Source: JASHPR01 sp963808705 (GTDB lineage Bacteria > Actinomycetota > Actinomycetes > Streptosporangiales > Streptosporangiaceae). From it: 64,000 nucleotides of DNA. Below, in pieces: positions 54,840 to 62,417 of the stretch. The DNA is taken from assembly GCA_963808705.1 (NCBI GenBank), contig CAWEHB010000003.1, forward strand, positions 434,001 through 498,000, read 5' to 3'. Every line of letters starts with the position of its first letter. Position 1 is the stretch's first letter. The position numbers and the translations under genes were made by a program. The notes beneath the pieces are model-generated. The model had not been told where the DNA came from and did no database searches. It saw nothing but the letters and a program-made list of their open reading frames with translations.

Positions 54840-55190
54840 TCAGGGTTGAAGGGGCGATGGATGCCGGGGCTGATATATGGGGAACTCTGAGCCGTCGGGC
54901 AGGCGGATTGCGGCGAGCAGGCCCCAGCCCTGATCGGAGACGCCCTGCGCCACTTCTGCTCCTTTTCCTCTCAGCTCAGCCAGGGTGGCGTGGATATCGT
55001 CACACATCAGGTAGAGCTCGTGATGGCTCTCACCGCTGGCGGGATGAACGGCAAGCTCGGCCGGGGGCAGGGCGAAGATGAGCCAGCCCTCGCCTGCGTC
55101 TACCGACGGCATACTGAGCACGTCGGCGAAGAACGCACGGACCTTGTCAGCTTGCGAGGAGAACACGATCGCATGTATCCCGGTGATCAC
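54840..55190 (-). CDS. VOC (glyoxalase/bleomycin-resistance fold) protein
   Basis: Protein of 116 residues, GTG start at 55190. Two beta-alpha-beta-beta-beta halves: ITGIHAIVFSSQADKVRAFFADVLSMP with WLIFALPPAELAVHP, and HHELYLMCDDIHATLAELRGKG with WGLLAAIRLPDGSEFPIYQP. The metal-ligand positions (His6, Glu or His in HHELYL, Glu in SEFPIYQ) appear kept. Family members include small-molecule lyases, dioxygenases and drug-binding proteins; substrate unknown. Confidence 0.87.
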   Translation of the reverse strand: MITGIHAIVFSSQADKVRAFFADVLSMPSVDAGEGWLIFALPPAELAVHPASGESHHELYLMCDDIHATLAELRGKGAEVAQGVSDQGWGLLAAIRLPDGSEFPIYQPRHPSPLQP

Positions 55191-55333
55191 GCTGTGATCC
55201 TAGCCGCGGCGGGTGAGCCGGAGTGATAACCGTGCACCGGCCCTTCGGCCGCTGCCGTTGGACCCACTCTGGCCGCGGCTCATGCCGCATAGCGAGCGTT
55301 GCGTGCCCTGCCCGGGACGCAGTGGCACCGCGG

Positions 55334-56062
55334 TCAGTTCGAAGGGCTGGGATTCGGTCTGGCTGGCTTGAGAAGGCGCAGGATCAGGAATCCTGGTTCC
55401 TTGCTCAGTTTCTCGTAGTCCTCGGGATAACGCTCGCGCATCGTTTCGGCCGGAACCGGCTCGATAAGTTTCTCGATGAGGAATCCAGCATCAGTGGCAG
55501 CCGCGCACAAAGCTGACAGCGGTTCACGCCAAAAGTGCACTGGCTGGTCGCCCGATGGGGTACGCCAGATGTCGGTTTCCAGGGTGGCCTGGAAGTAGGA
55601 GCCGCCTTTGCGCAGCCAGTCCATCACCGGGTGCTGCGTCGATACCACCGCTGCCCCGCCGGGGCGCAGGACGCGGCAGAACTCGGCAAATGCGGCCGCG
55701 CGGTCGCTGGCGTAGTGAATGGCCAGCGCGCAGACGATCAGGTCGAAGGCACCATCAGGGTAGGGCAGCGGCTCCCCGAGCGCCGCCTGCTCGATCCGCG
55801 CCCGGCCTGCCGCCCGCTGCCTGGCCAGGCTCACCATCGCCGGGCTCGCATCAAAGGCGGTGACCTCGGCCCCTCGCTCCAGCAGTTCACGCAGGTACAG
55901 GCCGGGGCCGCAGGCTGCGTCCAAGACCTGTCGGCCGCTGACGGGCCCGAGCGCGGCCAGCACCGCCGGCCGGTCGTAATGGGCGTTGTACGCACTGTCC
56001 GCCGCGTGCCGCTGAAAGCTCAGGCCCATCCGGTCGTAGGCATCCCACAGGTCCTCACCCAC
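55334..56062 (-). CDS. SAM-dependent class I methyltransferase
   Basis: About 242 residues from the GTG at 56062 (GEDLWDAYDRMG follows). The frame is open to 56149, but homologues in this family begin close to an LWxxYD motif. SAM motif I VLDAACGPGLYLRELLERGAEV, motif II VTAFDASPAMVSLARQRA, then FDLIVCALAIHYASDRAAAFAEFCRVLRPGGAAVVSTQHPV. The AADSAYNAHYDRPAVLAAL front part is typical of methyltransf_11-type enzymes of actinomycetes. Acceptor unknown. It is divergent from the FAD monooxygenase gene at 56340. Confidence 0.85.
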   Translation of the reverse strand: MGEDLWDAYDRMGLSFQRHAADSAYNAHYDRPAVLAALGPVSGRQVLDAACGPGLYLRELLERGAEVTAFDASPAMVSLARQRAAGRARIEQAALGEPLPYPDGAFDLIVCALAIHYASDRAAAFAEFCRVLRPGGAAVVSTQHPVMDWLRKGGSYFQATLETDIWRTPSGDQPVHFWREPLSALCAAATDAGFLIEKLIEPVPAETMRERYPEDYEKLSKEPGFLILRLLKPARPNPSPSN

Positions 56063-56301
56063 CCAGACACCATGACACACGCCGGCAGCGCCGGCCGGCC
56101 GGGCCAGCGCTACCGCCGCAGGTTCCACTTCAAGCGAGCCTGGCCACACCGCAGCCGGGCACGCCGGCCTGGCCGGACCGCATACCCCAATGCGGCAGGT
56201 GCGAGCATTGCCGATTCCAGGCAGTCATGCATATTCATGCGCATCCGGGCTTGACAAAGAATGATTCACGCCACTGCCATGCTGCAGGCGGCGGTGCGTT
56301 A

Positions 56302-56322
56302 TGTTGGTTGGGCCAACCGACA
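56302..56322. promoter_or_regulatory. 21-bp operator-like palindrome before the monooxygenase gene
   Basis: A 21-base inverted repeat centred on 56312, core GGTTGGGCCAACC, with nine of ten pairs matching. It ends 17 bases before the ATG at 56340, overlapping the place where the promoter or ribosome entry would be, so a repressor bound here would block the gene. TetR-family regulators use sites of this size; none is encoded next door. Confidence 0.55.
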
Positions 56323-56339
56323 GGATTGTTTCCGCTGCC

Positions 56340-57959
56340 ATGACAGAACCGCGCCGGCTCGCCGCCCCGGTCGTGATCGTAGGGGGCGGGCCGGTCGGGC
56401 TCGCGCTGGCGGTGACGCTCGGCAAGGCGGAAATCCCCTGCGTACTGGTGGAGCGCCAGCTCACGCCGTCGCCGATCCCCCGGGGGCAGAACCTCACCGC
56501 GCGCAGCCTGGAGCACTTCTACTACTGGGACTGCGCCGGGGAACTGCGCGCGGCGCGCCTGTTGCCGGCGGATTTCCCGATCGGCGGCATCACCGCGTAC
56601 GAAAGCCTGGCCGGCGAGTACTGGTACGCCCCGCCCGGCCGGGAGACCGTCGCCGACTTCTATTACCAGCGGAACGAGCGGCTGCCGCAGCACCTGACCG
56701 AGTCCGTGCTGCGCAACCGGGTCAAGGAACTCGGGTCTGTCACCGCGCTGTTGGGCTGGTCCGCGACCAGCGTCTGCCAGGACGCCGGCGGCGTGTGCGT
56801 CACCGCGGAACAGGTCGAGGGCGCTGGGCGCTGCGAGATCGAGGGTGACTACCTCGCCGGATGCGACGGCGCTCATTCGCTCGTGCGCGAGCAGGCAGGC
56901 ATCGGCAGCAGCGGGGCAGACTTCGACCAGCACATGGTGCTGGCGGTCTTCCGCTCCGGTGAGCTGCATGAACGCCTGTCCCGGTTCCCGCTGCGGACCA
57001 CATACCGAGTACTACACCCGGAGCTGAACGGCTACTGGTGGTTCTTCGGGCGCGTCGACGCCGACGAAACCTGGTTCTTCCACGCGCCGGTGCGCAAGGA
57101 CGCGACCGCGGCGAACTTCGACGCCCGGGCGCTGATCGAACGGGCGGCCGGGTTCGGCGTGGCGTGCGAATTCCAGCACGTGGGGTTCTGGGACCTGCGT
57201 ATCGACATCGCCGACAGCTACCGCCGGGGCCAGGTCTTCATCGCGGGCGATGCGGCGCACAGCCATCCGCCGTACGGCGCCCACGGCCTGAACACCGGGC
57301 TCGAGGACGCGGTCAACCTCGGCTGGAAGCTGGCCGCGGTGCTGCACGGCTGGGGCGGGCCGGGCCTGCTCGACAGCTACCACGAAGAGCGCCGCCCGGT
57401 CTTCGCCGGGACCGGGGAGGCGATCATCGCGGGCATCGCCGACGACCGCGCGTTCCTCGAGCGCTACAGCCCGGGGCGGGACCGCGCCGGGTTCGAGCGG
57501 GCGTGGAGCGGCCGAACGTCGGGGGAGACCGCACCGCCGTCGTACGAGCCGCACTACGCGGGGTCGCCGATCGTGTGGGGGCCGGCCGGCGCGGCGAGCG
57601 GCGTCCGCGGTCAGCACACCTTCGAGGCGCGCGCAGGGCACCACCTCGCCCCCATCGCGCTGTCCTCAGGAGCCAACATCTTTGAACGGCTGGCCGCGGG
57701 GTTCACCCTGGTCTCGCTGGCCGGGGACCGGCAGCCAGCGGCGGCGTTCCAGGCTGCGGCCAGGGAACTGCGGATGCCGCTGAGCGTGATCACCGACAGC
57801 TTTGACGGGCCGCGGATTGCCTGGGGGCAGCGGTTCATCCTCGTCCGCCCGGACCAGTACGTCGCATGGACCGCAGACGGCCCGCCCGCCGACCCCGCGA
57901 CCGTGCTGCGCCGGGCCGCCGGTGACCCGGGATGCCGGGCGCAGCGTTCAAGAAAATGA
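56340..57959 (+). CDS. FAD-dependent monooxygenase (aromatic hydroxylase type)
   Basis: Protein of 539 residues; the ATG at 56340 starts just before the FAD motif VVIVGGGPVGLALAVTLGKAEIPCVLVER. The DG motif (YLAGCDGAHSLVREQAGI) and the GD motif RGQVFIAGDAAHSHPPYGAHGLNTGLEDAVNLGWKL are complete, as in the p-hydroxybenzoate hydroxylase group. The C-terminal thioredoxin-like part at about 440-535 is that of the larger phenol/polyketide hydroxylases. It hydroxylates an aromatic or polyketide with NAD(P)H and O2. A strong operator-like palindrome lies directly before it. Confidence 0.92.
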   Translation: MTEPRRLAAPVVIVGGGPVGLALAVTLGKAEIPCVLVERQLTPSPIPRGQNLTARSLEHFYYWDCAGELRAARLLPADFPIGGITAYESLAGEYWYAPPGRETVADFYYQRNERLPQHLTESVLRNRVKELGSVTALLGWSATSVCQDAGGVCVTAEQVEGAGRCEIEGDYLAGCDGAHSLVREQAGIGSSGADFDQHMVLAVFRSGELHERLSRFPLRTTYRVLHPELNGYWWFFGRVDADETWFFHAPVRKDATAANFDARALIERAAGFGVACEFQHVGFWDLRIDIADSYRRGQVFIAGDAAHSHPPYGAHGLNTGLEDAVNLGWKLAAVLHGWGGPGLLDSYHEERRPVFAGTGEAIIAGIADDRAFLERYSPGRDRAGFERAWSGRTSGETAPPSYEPHYAGSPIVWGPAGAASGVRGQHTFEARAGHHLAPIALSSGANIFERLAAGFTLVSLAGDRQPAAAFQAAARELRMPLSVITDSFDGPRIAWGQRFILVRPDQYVAWTADGPPADPATVLRRAAGDPGCRAQRSRK

Positions 57960-57974
57960 TCGTGGAACGAAACC

Positions 57975-58223
57975 CTAGGCTCGTCCATGCTTGCGGACGA
58001 CACGCCACGCCTGGGTCATGTCGCCCTCATCGGGCCCGGCCTCGCCCCGGGCCGCTGCCTCCACCTGCTCGGTCAGCTTCTCAGGGCTGCTGGCTGCGAC
58101 AAGCGTTCGCTTGCCGTGGACCGCGACCCACACGCTTTCCAGGGGATCAAACAAAATGCCCCACCGGGGGAACCTGGTCCGGAGCTTGCGTGTGTCTGCC
58201 GCATGGGCGTTGTCGTCTGGCAT
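57975..58223 (-). CDS. Small conserved actinobacterial protein
   Basis: Protein of 82 residues: TRKLRTRFPRWGILFDPLESVWVAVHGKRTLVAASSPEKLTEQVEA. The pattern of L-R-x-x-F-P-x-W-x-I, then W-x-A, then A-x-x-x-x-x-L-x-x-x-I/V is that of short Streptomyces-type proteins often found beside XRE regulators; none is nearby. Function unknown. Its 3' end lies 16 bases from the monooxygenase stop, convergent. Confidence 0.7.
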   Translation of the reverse strand: MPDDNAHAADTRKLRTRFPRWGILFDPLESVWVAVHGKRTLVAASSPEKLTEQVEAAARGEAGPDEGDMTQAWRVVRKHGRA

Positions 58224-58434
58224 GGCATCCCCCTAACTTGCTGAGAGCCAGCCTGTCTACCCAGCATAGGCATGCGGAGCCTGGGCCGCTGGGGAATGGC
58301 CAGGTCACCTTGAGCGGCGTCGGCTGGCCCCCGATCCGGTCAGGAATCGAGAAGCGTCAGGGTGTCGTCGGGCCTAGCCTTGCCGCAGGTGGCCGGCATC
58401 CTGCCGGGCCTTGACGCCGGAAGGGAGCCCGAGA

Positions 58435-58884
58435 ATGCCTGCGAAGAATGCCAAGACCGAGTCCGACGGCTTCACCGCTGAGGAGCGTGCCGCGATGAGG
58501 GCGCGCGCCGCCGAGCTGCGCGCCGAGGGCAAAAAGGGCGCCAAGAAGGCCGACGGGCTGCAGGCGGTCCTCGACAAGATCGCGGAGATGGCGCCGGAGG
58601 ACCGTGCGCTCGCCGAGCGCGTGCATATGACGGTGACCGCTACCGCCCCGGATCTGTCGCCAAGGACCTGGTACGGGATGCCCGCCTACGCGAACGCGGA
58701 CGGCAAGGTCGTCGTCTTCTTCCAGGACTCGGGAAAGTTCAGCTACCGGTACTCGACCCTGGGCTTCCAGGAAGCGGCCAACCTCGACGACGGGGACCTG
58801 TGGCCGGTGTCGTACGCGCTAAAGAAGTGGAGCGCCGTGGTAGAGAAGAAGGTCGCCGAGCTGGTGAAGGCTGCGGTCTCCTGA
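58435..58884 (+). CDS. DUF1801 / iron-chaperone-like protein
   Basis: Protein of 149 residues; ATG at 58435 with GGGAGCC upstream, preferred to an in-frame ATG at 58411. A charged helical lead (FTAEERAAMRARAAELRAEGKKG) is followed by the DUF1801 domain: DGLQAVLDKIAEMAPEDRALAERVHMTVTATAPDLSPRTWYGMPAYANADGKVVVFFQDSGKFSYRYSTLGF. WYGMPAY matches the core motif of the frataxin-like YdhG family. Molecular role uncertain. Confidence 0.88.
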   Translation: MPAKNAKTESDGFTAEERAAMRARAAELRAEGKKGAKKADGLQAVLDKIAEMAPEDRALAERVHMTVTATAPDLSPRTWYGMPAYANADGKVVVFFQDSGKFSYRYSTLGFQEAANLDDGDLWPVSYALKKWSAVVEKKVAELVKAAVS

Positions 58885-59039
58885 CCGTTGCCGCGACCGC
58901 CGCGCGTGGCGCGGCTCGGTTAGCGGCGCGGCGGCTCCGCCTCAGCACCCGCAGTCACGACCCTCCGTGCCACATCGCTGAGCGTGGCTTCCATGGTCAG
59001 GCGGCGGGCAGGACCGCATGTGGGCTGACCTGGGATTTG

Positions 59040-59090
59040 GCGGTGACCGTGAACATGTTTGGCGCCGGTTGCGGATAACAGATATAGCCT
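59040..59090 (+). promoter_or_regulatory. ECF-type promoter copy 1 (upstream of the membrane protein gene)
   Basis: This 51-base block matches 59844-59894 at 45 positions with no gap. Shared core: GTGAACATG, then 17 bases after TGAACA, then GGATAACAG and TAGCCT. TGAAC plus GATAA at 17 bases spacing fits a -35/-10 pair of an ECF sigma factor. The start of transcription would be near 59085, leaving a leader of about 40 bases before 59129. Confidence 0.65.
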
Positions 59091-59128
59091 CCCGCTCCCG
59101 GCAGGCTCCCTTGCAGAAAGAGGTCACC

Positions 59129-59692
59129 ATGTCCCAGCCCTACCCGTCCGGCGGCCAGCAGGCCGAGCCGGGCCGGCCTCCTGCTCCCGTGCCGGTGCTG
59201 ACCGCGGTCAAGCTCATGTACGCCGGCGCCGCCGTCAGCACCGTCACCCTGATCATCGCGCTGGCCCTGATCCCCGCCATCAAGGCCGCGCTCGGCAAGG
59301 CGCACCCGAGCCTGACCGCGGCCCAGGTCAGCGACGTGAACACGCTCATTACGCTGGCGATGGTCTTCGGCCTGGTCGTGATCGCCCTGTGGCTGTGGAT
59401 GGCGCGGGCGAACGGCCAGGGCAGGAACTGGGCACGCATCCTGTGCACGGTGCTGTTCGGCCTGGCGACGCTGGAGCTGATCAGGGTCAGGCCGCAGTAT
59501 CCAGGCAACTACCTCGCTCATTTCGTCATCGGGGGCCACGTGTACCCGGTGATCCATTCCGTGTTCGGCGCGACGGTGCTCGGCCTGATCGTCCCCGTGC
59601 TGCTCTGGCTGGCCGGCCTGGCCGCGGTGTGGCTGCTCTGGCGCCCGGCCTCCGGCGCGTTCTTCAAGCCGCATGGCGCGCCTGCTGCCTAG
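59129..59692 (+). CDS. Four-helix membrane protein, paralogue of the sigma-linked protein at 60535
   Basis: Protein of 187 residues; ATG at 59129 with GAAAGAGG upstream. Four membrane helices: KLMYAGAAVSTVTLIIALAL, ITLAMVFGLVVIALWLWMA, WARILCTVLFGLATLELI and GLIVPVLLWLAGLAAVWLLW. ALWLWMARANGQGRNWARIL, TVLFGLATLE and SGLAAVWLLWRPxSxAFFK-type blocks are nearly the same as in the 60535 product. It is preceded by a promoter block nearly identical to that of the sigma operon, so it is probably in the same regulon. Function unknown. Confidence 0.8.
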   Translation: MSQPYPSGGQQAEPGRPPAPVPVLTAVKLMYAGAAVSTVTLIIALALIPAIKAALGKAHPSLTAAQVSDVNTLITLAMVFGLVVIALWLWMARANGQGRNWARILCTVLFGLATLELIRVRPQYPGNYLAHFVIGGHVYPVIHSVFGATVLGLIVPVLLWLAGLAAVWLLWRPASGAFFKPHGAPAA

Positions 59693-59715
59693 CTGCCCGG
59701 CTGGAAGCCGGGCAG
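59693..59715 (+). terminator. Hairpin directly after the membrane protein stop
   Basis: CTGCCCGGCT, loop GGA, AGCCGGGCAG: a perfect 10-pair stem starting at the stop codon of the gene at 59129. No T tract. It likely separates the gene from the sigma operon. Confidence 0.6.
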
Positions 59716-59843
59716 TTGCCAGGTGCCGCCGGAAGCAGATGCGTCGGATCCGCAGGTCCCGGGAATACACCAACCAGCTGATATGGATGTCGCCGGGCAT
59801 GTCGCAGGAGCCTTGACTGCTCAGCTGGCGGGCGCTGTGCTGA

Positions 59844-59894
59844 GCGGTGGCCGTGAACATGCTGGGCGCCGGCCGCGGATAACAGATGTAGCCT
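59844..59894 (+). promoter_or_regulatory. ECF-type promoter copy 2 (upstream of the sigma operon)
   Basis: Near-identical to 59040-59090 (six differences in 51). It places TGAACA and GGATAA 17 bases apart, with the sigma gene starting 42 bases further on. A sigma factor reading its own promoter and that of a paralogous membrane gene is the simplest explanation. Confidence 0.65.
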
Positions 59895-59936
59895 GCCGGG
59901 CACCCGGAAGGGCATCGACATGAATCAAGGCCGCGC

Positions 59937-60542
59937 ATGAGGCGGCGCCGGGGACCGGCCGCCGCCGATGATGATGCGGCGGTCATCGAGAGTTCCTGGC
60001 GGGAGCCGGAGCGGTTCGCGGTTGTGTTTGACCGGCACGCCCCGCACATTTACCGCTACCTTGCCCGGCGTGCTGGCCGCCAGGTCGCCGATGACCTGGT
60101 CGCCGAGACGTTCCTGGCCGCTTTCGCCAAGCGGGACCGGTATGACCTCGGCCACGCCGACGCCCGGCCCTGGCTGTACGGGATCGCCACCAACCTGGTC
60201 GGCCAGCATCGCAGGGACGAGGCCCGCCAGTACCGGATCAGGGAGGCCGCCGTGGCCGAGCCCGAGGTTCCCGGGCACGCCGAACGGGTGGCTGCCGATG
60301 TCACGGCCCAGGCGATGCGCCCGCTGCTGGACGCCGCGCTGGCCGCGCTGCCGGCCGGTGACCGGGATGTGCTGCTGCTCATCGCCTGGGAGCAGCTGAC
60401 CTATCAGGAGGTGTCGCGGGCACTGGCCATCCCGGTGGGGACGGTGCAGTCCAGGCTGCACCGGGCGCGCACCAAGACGCGCCAGGCCCTGGCCGGTACC
60501 GACGCAGGGGCAACGTATGAGGAGCTCACGACCAATGAATGA
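59937..60542 (+). CDS. ECF-type RNA polymerase sigma factor
   Basis: Protein of 201 residues. Region 2 at about 25-95: FAVVFDRHAPHIYRYLARRAG, VADDLVAETFLAAF and ARPWLYGIATNLVGQHRRDE. Region 4 at about 135-185: LPAGDRDVLLLIAWEQLTYQEVSRALAIPVGTVQSRLHRARTKTRQ. This is the group normally followed by a CU044_5270-type membrane protein, as here. Its stop codon lies in the first of three 21-bp repeats that also hold the start codons of the downstream gene. Confidence 0.93.
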   Translation: MRRRRGPAAADDDAAVIESSWREPERFAVVFDRHAPHIYRYLARRAGRQVADDLVAETFLAAFAKRDRYDLGHADARPWLYGIATNLVGQHRRDEARQYRIREAAVAEPEVPGHAERVAADVTAQAMRPLLDAALAALPAGDRDVLLLIAWEQLTYQEVSRALAIPVGTVQSRLHRARTKTRQALAGTDAGATYEELTTNE

Positions 60543-60584
60543 GAGCTCACGACCAATGAATGAGAGCTCACGACCAATGAATGA
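60522..60584 (+). repeat. Three perfect 21-bp repeats spanning the sigma stop and the downstream start
   Basis: Each 21-base unit begins GAGCTCACGACC and ends AATGAATGA. The first holds the sigma stop (TGA 60540-60542) overlapping an ATG at 60535; the next two supply further ATGs in the same frame at 60556 and 60577. A fourth ATG (60586) follows at once. As 21 is a multiple of three, copy changes do not break the downstream frame, and each unit repeats the stop-start coupling context. Confidence 0.9.
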
Positions 60585-61206
60585 GATGGAGCTGCTCCGG
60601 GAGCTGGCCCAGCAGACGCCGCTGCCCGCGCCTGCCGAGCTGGACGCGGCCCGCGCCAGGCTCCTCGCCGCGATCACCACCGATCCGGCCACCTACGCCA
60701 CAGCCGTAGCACAGGCCACCACGGGCCAGCCGGCCGATCCGCTGCGGCCTCCCGCGCCCGCGCCGGTGCGGACCGCAGCCAGGTTCATGCGCGGGGGCGC
60801 CATCAGCACCGCCGCGCTCGTGATCGTCGCGCTGCCCTTCGCGGGCGACCTCAACGGCAACGCGCTCGGGCACCGCCTGACCCCGACTCCGCTCACCATC
60901 ACGCTGGTGATACTCGCCGGCCTGGCCCTGATCGGCCTGTGGCTGTGGATGGCGCGGGCGACCAGCCAGGGCAAGAACTGGGCGCGCATCCTGTCCACGG
61001 TGCTGTTCGGCCTGGCGACGCTGGAGTTCTTGTCGGCGCTGGAGATGATCGGCAAAAACGGCGTCGCCCAGGCGTTCTTCGCCGGGCTGACCTGGCTATC
61101 CGGCCTCGCCGCCGTGTGGCTGCTCTGGCGCCCGCCCTCCAGCGCGTTCTTCAAGTCGGCCAAGGCAGCGCGATCGCGGCCGCGGTCGCAAATCTCAGGC
61201 CCCTAA
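60535..61206 (+). CDS. CU044_5270-like N-terminus fused to a multi-helix membrane domain; likely anti-sigma partner
   Basis: Protein of up to 223 residues. After the repeat-coded MNESSRP units comes EMELLRELAQQTPLPAPAELDAARARLLAAI, the typical opening of CU044_5270-family proteins that accompany this sigma type. The rest is not the usual soluble outer domain but a membrane domain of four helices shared with the 59129 product (LIGLWLWMARATSQGKNWARIL, TVLFGLATLEFL, WLSGLAAVWLLWRPP). The first 50 residues, inside the cell, could hold the sigma factor at the membrane. The start may be at 60535, 60556, 60577 or 60586. Confidence 0.82.
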   Translation: MNESSRPMNESSRPMNEMELLRELAQQTPLPAPAELDAARARLLAAITTDPATYATAVAQATTGQPADPLRPPAPAPVRTAARFMRGGAISTAALVIVALPFAGDLNGNALGHRLTPTPLTITLVILAGLALIGLWLWMARATSQGKNWARILSTVLFGLATLEFLSALEMIGKNGVAQAFFAGLTWLSGLAAVWLLWRPPSSAFFKSAKAARSRPRSQISGP

Positions 61207-61490
61207 CAGCAACTACGCGGCCCCGGCAGCCGATGCCGAGGTTCCCCGCGAAGCCGCCGAGCGCATGACCCCGATGCTCTGGCAGGCCGACGACGAGGAC
61301 CAGGCCGACGACGAGGACAGCGCTAAATCCCCGGTGAGCGCGCCACCTGGTACGCCCAGCTGGCTGCCTGACCTGCGAGCATCGACAAAAACCGGTTCGG
61401 CGTCGCCCGCTGGGAAGCGGACAAGCCCGGCGGGAACGCGCGGAGCAGGCGGGGCGAGCCGGTGAGCCGGCCTGCTGTGGAGAGGAGCCG

Positions 61491-61916
61491 ATGATGGGTG
61501 AGACCGCGTTCGTGGTGAGCGATGCCGACGATGGCCTTCGGGAGCGCCTCAACGAGGAGATCAACGCGTTCAACGTCGCAGCGACCGGCCTCGCCGACGG
61601 CGCGCTGCTGGGCATCGCCGCGCGGGAGGACGGCGGTGCCCTGGTCGCGGGGCTGTTCGGGTGGACGTGGGGTGGGTGTGGCTACATCGAGGTTTTGTGG
61701 GTGCGAGCCGACCAGCGCGGGCGTGGCCTGGGCACCCGGCTGCTGGCCGCGGCGGAGCGGGAGATCGGGCGCCGCGGCTGCGGCCAGGTGGCCTTGAGCA
61801 CTCACTCCTTCCAGGCACCGGGGTTCTACGCCCGCTTCGGATACCACGAGTGCGGCCGCACGCCGGCCTACCCGCGCGGGCACGACGAGATCCATCTGGT
61901 GAAACGCCTCGGCTGA
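61491..61916 (+). CDS. GNAT-family N-acetyltransferase
   Basis: Protein of 141 residues. Acetyl-CoA motif WVRADQRGRGLGTRLLAAAEREIGRRG, preceded by LFGWTWGGCGYIEVL, and the C-terminal APGFYARFGYHECGRTPAYPRGHDEIHLVKRL with Tyr for proton donation. The layout (short N-terminus, F-Y-x-R-F-G-Y, G-H-x-x-I-x-L-x-K) fits small single-domain GNATs of unknown substrate. GAGGAG lies just before the ATG pair at 61491/61494. Confidence 0.88.
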   Translation: MMGETAFVVSDADDGLRERLNEEINAFNVAATGLADGALLGIAAREDGGALVAGLFGWTWGGCGYIEVLWVRADQRGRGLGTRLLAAAEREIGRRGCGQVALSTHSFQAPGFYARFGYHECGRTPAYPRGHDEIHLVKRLG

Positions 61917-62417
61917 CCCCCGGGCGCTCCTACCGCGAGAGCGCTCACACCCACCTCTGAGCCGCGATGTCAATCGCTCACGGGCTTGTCAGCCAGCGGG
62001 CAGAGCCTCCGCCGGCCACAGGTGCCCCTGGCGCGAATCAGCCTTACGTGCTGCTGGCAACACGATAGCCAGCGCTGTGCGGGCGCTTGTGGTGCCGTCC
62101 GGAGGACGGCTAACCCAGTCAGTTGCAGGATGGCTGGCGCGTTCCGCGCGTCGCCAGCCGGTGCGGAGCAGTGCCTGCCTTGACGCGAAACTGCCGGGGA
62201 TTCGCGGCGATCGGCGGGTCGCGGAGGCCGTCGTGGGCGTCACTGTCCGTGCGGGAGGGCGTGCCTGTGCGGCGGGTCCGGCTGGCAGCGCTGCGCTGCT
62301 GCGCTAGGCCGTCATGTTGAAAAGCCAGAATAACTACTGTATCCAAGTCTTATGGTTATAGATAAAGGTGACGGCCCGGCGGGCGGCGGGGCTGGTGCTT
62401 TGCCTGCGAGCGGCGGC
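61917..62417. other. Intergenic region with an AT-rich promoter patch near 62320-62370
   Basis: No gene recognised in the first 400 bases, where several frames are short and unbiased. GGCTGGCG and CGCCAGCC form a hairpin at about 62132-62160. From about 62320 the sequence turns AT-rich (AATAACTACTGTATCC, TTATGGTTATAGATAAAGG), clearly unlike its surroundings; this is the probable promoter and self-operator of the DUF1707-GntR gene. Confidence 0.5.

Noticed and set aside
62352..62417. Longer start for the DUF1707-GntR protein
   Set aside because: The extra 22 residues are Gly/Ala-rich and unlike the usual DUF1707 start, and the ATG at 62352 has no ribosome site; a leaderless start there cannot be fully excluded.
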